Below are positions 57,477-64,000 of a stretch of 64,000 bases of DNA, piece after piece (the first letter of the stretch is position 1; each line of letters begins with the position of its first letter). The position numbers and the translations under genes were made by a program. Below the pieces are notes generated by a model. That model was not told the origin of the DNA. It worked only from the letters and a program-made list of their open reading frames with translations, and did not search any database. Source of the stretch: Cochliopodium minus (Eukaryota > Discosea > Himatismenida > Cochliopodiidae); the NCBI GenBank assembly GCA_024220525.1, contig JAMYWO010000186.1, positions 14,628 through 78,627 of the forward strand, written 5' to 3'.

Positions 57477-60400
57477 TTATTTTTCATTTTTGATTTTTTT
57501 TTTCTTGAAAAAGTTTGATTGAAACATTTGACAAAGAAGCGATAACAGCAATCATAGCGGCAATGGGAGAGTTTAATAACAAATCAACACAGTTATTCAA
57601 CAACAAAGTATCACATTGGTGGAAATACAGAGAAGCAATTCTCCACACTGTTCAAACTGTGTCAGAATACCTCGTTCAATATCCCAAACTTTTTAACCTC
57701 AACGATTTTTTCTCTTCTTTCGTCGTTGTTGATTGCAAATCTGATAATCCCTTTCTCAAAATGAAATCTTTTGATTGTGTTGCTTCTTTGGCTGGTATTT
57801 TTATTTTTCTGTTTTTTTATTTTTTAATTATTTTAAAATTATTTAGTTAATTTTTTATTATTTATATTTATTTTTATTTTATTTATTCTTTATTTTATTT
57901 TTTAATTATTTTAAAATTATTTAGTTAATTTTTTATTATTTATTATTTATATTTTTATTTTATTTATTCTTTATTTTATTTTTTAATTATTTTAAAATTA
58001 TTTAGTTAATTTCTTGTTATTTTTCCAAAAATTTTCATTGTTCATTTTTTTATTAATCCATTTTTTATAATTTATTTTTATTTATTCTTTATTTTATTTT
58101 GGCTGGCATTTTTTATTTTTATAATTTTTTTTAAAATTTATTATTTTAAATTTCTTCTTAAATTTTTATTCTAAATTTTATTTGTTTTTGATTAATCTAT
58201 TTTATTTTAATCTATTTTATTTTAATCTATTTTATTTTAATCTATTTTATTTTATTCTATTTCATTTTATTTTATATTTTATTCTTTATTTATTTTTTTG
58301 GTTTTCTTTTTTATTCATTTTTAATTTATTTTAATTTTAATTAGAAAAAGAAAAGGTGAATGAAAAGATGAGCACCTTTTTTACAGAACAAGCATTGAAT
58401 GCGATAAATAATGAAAAAGAATCTTTGGGAGTAAAACTTTTTGGAGCAAAAGCGATTTACTCTTGTTCTCCTTTCTTAGGTGAATTCATTCATCAACTTT
58501 CCCCTCAAATCCTCCAGTCTCTTTGCAAAGTCCTTCCTCTCACTAATCAGTACCTCTTTTTTTCAATTATTCAGATTATTTTTTTTTAGATATAAATTAT
58601 TATTTACTTTATTATTATTATTATTTACTTTATTATTATTATTATTTACTTTATTATTATTATTATTTACTTTATTATTATTATTTACTTTATTATTATT
58701 ATTTACTTTATTATTTTTTATTTCTCATTCTTTTTATTTTTATTTCATTTCCATTTTTAATTTTAATTTTATATTTTATATTTTAGATTTTAGATTTTAG
58801 ATTTTATATTTTATATTTTATATTATATTTTAATTTTAGATTTTAGATTTTAGATTTTATATTTTATATTTTATTTTTCGAATTTTTTTTTATTTCTCAA
58901 ATTTTTTTTTATATTTTTTATTAGTGTTTTAATTTTTTAATCATTTTTTGACTTAATTATTTTTTTTGATTAATTTTTTTCTATGAAATAGAAACACAAT
59001 ACATTATGTGATAGAAACACTGAATGAAGTGATGAAGTTGAGTGAAAAGGTGGTGGCAGAAAATCACGGAATTCTTCTTTCTTCTTTTTTCAAATTATGG
59101 ACAACTGTAAACTTGGATCCCTCCTCCATGAAAGACATCATAGAATCCATCACCATCGTTTCTTCTTTGGATGTTTCTCAACAAATGGTTCAAACTTTTA
59201 TTTTACCTCAGATCATCAAGTTTTTGGAAGATGACAAGTTAGACAGTTATATCAAAGGTAATCATTTCTTTTCTAATTTAAAAAAATGTAAAATAAAAAT
59301 AAAAAATAAAAATAAAAATAAAAAAATTAATTTTATTAAAAAATGTAAAATATGATTAATAACGGATTAAATAAAAAAAATTTAAAATAAGTTTAAATAT
59401 AATTTATTTGAAAAGTAAAAATATAAAAATAAAAAATTATAAATTAAAATAAATTAATATTAAAATTAAAAATTAAAAATAATTTAAAATTGAAAGAATT
59501 TTTAATAAAACATTAAAATTAAAAATTCGGAATCTTAAAAGATTTTTATTAATAAATTGATTATTAAATCAGATTATTATTTTTTAAATTTTTTTTTTTT
59601 TATTGAATAGAGACAACAGTGCAACTGTTGGGAGAATTAAGTAAAAGAAACAAGGAGCCATTAGGAGAACAAAACATGATGAAAAATTGTTTTTTAACAA
59701 TGATCAAACTTTGCCACTCCACCGATGACAACAGTGTCTTACAAGAAGCTACCATGGCCATTCCAAAGTTTTTGAAAAACACTTCAGAAGAAATTGTTTT
59801 TAATAATAATTTTTTCAATGGAAATTCTCCTTTAAAACTCGTTTTTGATTTCATTTCTCGTTTCATCAATCCTAACAATAATTCTCTTGATTTGGAAGAA
59901 GGTGGTTTGAAAATTGGTTCTTTGCTTCTTTTCTTGTATTTAAAGTAATTTTTCTTTTTTCGAAATTTTTTTTTCATTTTTCTTTAAAAGAAAATTATTC
60001 ATTTTTTATTTTTTATCTTATTATTTTATTATTTTATTTTATTGTTTTATTATTTTATTATTTTATTATTATTTTATTATTTTATTATTTTATCATTTTA
60101 TTTAATTTTATTATTTTATCATTTTATTATTTTATTATTTTATCATTTTATTTTATTTTATTTTATTGTTATTTTATTTTTAAAAGGTACTCAAACAAAA
60201 TAGAGGGAGTGTTAGTGCAAATTATGAAGAACATAGTGTTGAAATTGGGAAATTGTCAAATGGAATCATTCAAGGTGGGTCTCCTCCTCTTGTTTGCTCG
60301 TTTGGCTGCCGATAATCCCTCCAATCTCCTCAACCTCCTCCAAAATATTTCCAAAGAAATTCAACAAGGTAAAAAATTAAAATAAAAAATAAATAAATAA

Positions 60401-61494
60401 AATAAAATAAAATAAAATAAATTAAAAATAAATTATTAAAAATAAAATTAAATTAAATAAATTAAATTAAATAAATTATTAAAAATAAATTATTAAAAAT
60501 AAATTAAATATTAAAAAAATCTAATAAAATTAAATATTCAATTTTTTCACCAATTTTTTTTTATAGATGCCATTTCAATAGTTTTGAAAGTATGGTTGGA
60601 GAATGTGGACAGTTTTCTCGTTTATGGACAGCTTGCTTCCAAATTTAACACCATCGCTTTGACCAAACTCTTTTTGTTGAATGATCAAAGAGTTATCAAC
60701 ATCCAAATCCAATCTCTTCAAATTCAAGATGTAATTTTCATTTTTAATTTTTATTCTTTCTTTCTTTTTTTTTGTTTTTTTTTATTTTCTTTTATTTCTT
60801 AAATATTTTTAAATATTTTATTTTTATTTTATTTTTTATTTTATTTTTATGGATTCATTCCGAAAGGATGAGAATAATAACAAGATTAGTTCTCGTACAA
60901 GATCTAAATCAAACAAGTTGATTCAACAAGTATCTTCTTATGAAAAAATTTTCGAGTTGGTTGTTACTGAGTACTGTTCTTTTCTTCTCGAGAGGGAAAA
61001 CCAAAAGAAATCCACTTTCAAAAATAACCCCAACATCGATCCTTCTCAAGCAGTCAACCCATTTTTTGAAGATGAGGTAAACATTGTTTATTTTTGATTA
61101 ATTCTGATTTTTTTGATTAATTTCAATTATTTCTTGTTATTTCTTTTAATTATTTATTTTTTGTTAATTTAATTAGGGAGAAAAAGAAGATTTCATTGAT
61201 GATAAGGATTATGATGACGATGATGATTTTGATGAATACGATGATATGGACAATGATCTCCAATCTGTTCTTAAAGATGCTTTCAACGAACAAATGGAAG
61301 AAGATGAGATTGATGATCCAACATATGAAATTGATCCCCTCAAAGACATGGAGATGGAGCCTTACTTGAAAGGTTTCCTCGGTTCTTTTTCCTCCCAAAA
61401 CGCTCAAGGTTTCAATCTTTTATTCAACAAATTGCCTCCTGTCATCCAAAAGAAGTTCCAAAGACTCACTTTAAGTCAACTCCAAAATAAATAA
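54823..61494 (+). CDS. Importin-9 (karyopherin beta, Kap114-like)
   Basis: Start MSNNEGQKLIYNILNAVLDQ with the importin N-terminal HEAT pair (NAENQLNELSTKPG, LVEFTLNNQLPDHIRQMASI). HEAT repeats fill the whole length through about 14 exons (WPTLWPNLAEELVKCLSSN, KYREAILHTVQTVSEYL, KLFGAKAIYSCSPFLGEF). Features of importin-9 are near the end: an acidic stretch (KDYDDDDDFDEYDDMDNDL) and the closing motif DPTYEIDPLKDMEMEPYLKG. It carries histones and ribosomal or transcription proteins into the nucleus and binds RanGTP through its N-terminal repeats. Introns are long and almost pure T/A. All exon joins I checked are in phase. Confidence 0.88.
57790..58020. repeat. Tandem repeat of about 72 bp in an importin-9 intron
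   Basis: Three copies of a T/A unit containing TTTAATTATTTTAAAATTAT then TTAGTTAATTT. Confidence 0.8.
58196..58265. repeat. 14-bp AATCTATTTTATTT tandem repeat
   Basis: Four to five copies in the same importin-9 intron. Confidence 0.8.
58588..58715. repeat. TTATTATTATTATTTACTT tandem repeat
   Basis: About six copies of a 15-18 bp unit in an importin-9 intron, units varying by one ATT step. Confidence 0.85.
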
Positions 61495-61713
61495 AATTTG
61501 AGGGAGAAAGGGAAAAAGAATTTCTTGATTTTTTATTTAAAATAAAAATTAAAAATTAATTTATTGATCATATTTTTTTTGAAAAAAATCAAAATAATTT
61601 GATGATTTCTCTTATTTACATTTCAAGAATTGTTTTTTCAGATCTTCTTTATATGAATCAGAAATTCAATTTAAAATATAATAAAAAAATAAAAAAAAAA
61701 TAGAAGAATAAAA

Positions 61714-63629
61714 ATGAGTAGCAAAAGATTGTCAAATAATACTGTTGAAAATGAATTTTTGGATAATGAGAAATTTGTTGAATTATGGAAGGGAAATAAT
61801 GTGAATGAAGTGAAAATAAAAAAAGAAAATAATCACAAGGAAAAAATTATTTCAATATCCCAAATAAAAAATGGAAACAAAGAATTTATAACAGTATCAA
61901 ATGGTATAAATTTATAGGAATTTTCTTCTTTTTTTTTATTAAGATTATTGCAAATATTATTATGACCAGATAAAACTATCATGAAATGGAAGTCAACCAA
62001 AGGAAAAAAGATTATTAGATTTAAAGAGATTATTACTTGTATGTTATTGATTGGAAAGAAAATAATTTTATGTGGAACTATTAATGGTAAAAAAAAATGG
62101 TTTTTTTTGTATAAATTTCTCATTATCAAATAAAAAGGACAGATACATGTATACGAATACAAGGAATTTATAGGTTGATTAATTTCAAAATTTATTTAAA
62201 ATTATGTAATCAAAAAAAAAATTCAAAAAAAAAAACTAAAAACAAAAGGAAAAATCATAAAAAAACATGATGCTCATTCTTCTGAAATACACAAAATTAT
62301 TTCTTTTGGAAGAGAAGAAGGTAATACTATTGTTTCAGGTACCTTTTTCAAAAAAAAAAATTACCTTTATTTATTCATTTAACTTCTTTATTAATTATTT
62401 CTTTATTATTTTTTTATAAAATTTTTTTTTTATTTTTTTTTTATCTTTTCAAAAAAAAAAACCACAGTAGGAGCGGACAAATCGATCACTTTTTGGAAAA
62501 TAGAAACTAACTACGATCTTACAAAGTTGCATTCCTTTGGTTTTTTTTTTAAAAATTTTCAATTACTTTTTTGATTTTTTTCAATATTTTTTTACAAATC
62601 ATTTTTTTTTTATTTTTTTTTAGAAACACATCAAATGGAAGTTTTGGACATTGCCATATTTAGAGATGATAGTGAATGGTAAGATCATTTAAAAATAAAA
62701 AATAAGATAAAAATATAAATATAAAAGATATAAATAAATTAAAATTAAAAATAAAATTAAAAATTAATAAAAATATAAAAATATAAAAATAAGATTAAAA
62801 ATATTAAAAATATAAAAAATAAAAAATAAAAATTAATCATTTGTTTTCTTTTTTGAAAAAAAGTTATTTGTGCACGAGTTCCATAGATGGAGAAGTTCAT
62901 GTTTTTGAAGGGGATGTGAATGATGTCAAAAACACTAGAAAAATAAAAACACAAAAAAACAAGGATTGGGTCACTTCCCTCCTCTTCAGAAACAAATCTC
63001 AAATCATCTATGGTGTCATGGACTTTCAAATAATTTTGTATGATTGGGAAAAATCCTCCACTTCTTCTTTACAAGGTTTTTCTCTTTTTTAATTCTTTTT
63101 TTTTTTTTTTATAATTTCTCATTAGGGCATACTTCTGGTATTAAAAAATTATACATCAATGAATCATTGGCTACTGATGTATTATTTTCTGGAGATTCTT
63201 TGTAAATATTAATTTTTTATTCAATCCCCTTCCTTGTTTATTTATATTTACCGTGGCACACATTATAGAGGAGAGGTCAGAATGTGGGATTTAAAGAATA
63301 AGGAATGCTTCAGAAAAATGAAGATGGGAGAATACATTACAGATTTTCTTTTGTTGGATCAATATTCTCTTCTTATTTCAAATGCACATAATTCCAATCC
63401 CCTTTCTTTTTATTCTGCTTCTTCCAATCAAAATAGTTCTACAAAAAATAAATCAGTGAAAGCAACAAAAAAGGAAGAGAATAAAAATGATGATTCTGAT
63501 AAAGGAGAAGATTCAATGCAATTTTCTACTCCAAATTTATCAACAAAAAGGAATGAAAAAGAACCCTTATTGCCAAAAAATACTGACAATGATAAATCTT
63601 CTGCTTGTGGATGTTGCATTATTCTTTAA
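61714..63629 (+). CDS. WD40-repeat protein with C-terminal prenylation-type motif
   Basis: About nine short exons from MSSKRLSNNTVENEFL to a stop at 63627-63629. WD40 blades are recognisable: FITVSNGDKTIMKWKS, KKIILCGTINGQIHVYEY, VGADKSITFWKIE, YLCTSSIDGEVHVFEG, IIYGVMDFQIILYDWEK and VLFSGDSL with GEVRMWDLKNKE, enough for one propeller. A low-complexity Lys/Asp/Ser linker (about 90 residues) follows, and the protein ends CGCCIIL. The last four residues, CIIL, fit a CaaX box with terminal Leu (geranylgeranyl type), with two more cysteines just before that could be palmitoylated. This predicts membrane attachment. I recognise no specific WD40 subfamily. Confidence 0.75.
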
Positions 63630-64000
63630 ATTTAAATAAAAAAAAATTGCTATTCAAATAATTTTTATAATCACAGTAATTTTCAAATCAAATCAAACGA
63701 TTTCATTGTTTTGATAGTTAAATTTCAAGGTATGAGATAATATATATATTCATTTTATTTGATAATTTTTTATTTCAAAGATTAGGAAATGTGATGGATT
63801 CATATTCGAATGTTTAATAAATGGTTTGGTTGGTAATGATTATAAAAATTGTTTTTTTAAAAATTAAACCCTTTTTATAAAAAAATTTGTAAAAAAATTA
63901 TGTTATACTTTTATTTTTTCCACCTTTATTATTTTACGTGTGACTAACTCTTTGGGATCATTACTGTAGTTAGAGCAATAATAACAACTTACTAATTTAA
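63630..64000. other. Downstream region, nothing recognised
   Basis: A/T-rich sequence after the WD40 gene. No open frame, RNA gene or repeat is visible to the window edge. Confidence 0.6.

Noticed and set aside
63630-64000. Searched for a tRNA or small RNA at the right edge
   Set aside because: No cloverleaf or box A/B pattern found.

Overview
The window is nuclear DNA of a very AT-rich, intron-dense, single-celled eukaryote. Genes are broken by many short introns with GT-AG ends (donors mostly GTAAAA, acceptors after A/T runs). UTRs and introns are nearly pure A/T with microsatellites, and several proteins carry poly-Asn runs. Genes are compact, on both strands, about 25 in 64 kb. The content (Raptor, an Mdm12-like ERMES protein, importin-9, a ROCO kinase, a Dbl-type RhoGEF, RCC1 and MORN repeats, a CC2D2A-like ciliary fragment, a CDCA7-type zinc finger, DUF1152) suits an amoeboid or amoeboflagellate protist. 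Amoebozoa or Heterolobosea are the natural candidates; the sequence alone does not decide.

Layout. 1-7570: the 5' half of a RhoGEF (minus), a PDI-like protein (plus), a 5'-truncated kinase remnant (plus), the 3' half of a RhoGEF (minus) and a 5'-truncated CC2D2A-like fragment (plus). Single ambiguous bases at 2898 and 6686 lie beside the truncations, and the two RhoGEF halves join in phase if the piece between them is moved, so this stretch looks misordered. 7792-14472: a GLUG-repeat membrane protein, an MFS carrier with lesions, and an ankyrin protein. 14656-21013: a decaying tandem array of small Gly/Tyr/Pro-rich genes (minus) alternating with Ras-like GTPases (plus). 21330-31478: an RCC1 protein, a secreted glucose/sorbosone dehydrogenase-like protein, a TVP15-like Golgi protein, a 4CXXC zinc-finger protein, an LRR fragment and an unknown gene. 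32127-38369: a 16-exon ROCO kinase with N-terminal RCC1 and MORN repeats. 38527-53921 (mostly minus): a CH-domain protein, Raptor (with a 100-N gap), an Mdm12-like gene (plus), an EF-hand protein and a DUF1152 protein. 53970-63629 (plus): a Kelch protein, importin-9, and a WD40 protein ending in a prenylation-type motif.

Themes. Small-GTPase and nutrient/membrane signalling dominates: RhoGEF, Ras-like GTPases, RCC1, ROCO, Raptor. The most unusual material is the Ras-like family at 16847-21013. Its members have a myristoylation-type N-terminus, a P-loop one residue short, a degenerate G4 motif, no CaaX box, and a C-terminal module of about 60 residues shared with the neighbouring RCC1 protein. 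The second is the RCC1-MORN-Roc-COR-kinase protein. Exon models were read by hand; where exon lengths were summed (RhoGEF halves, GTPases, RCC1, ROCO, Mdm12, Kelch, Gly/Tyr genes) they give an unbroken frame.
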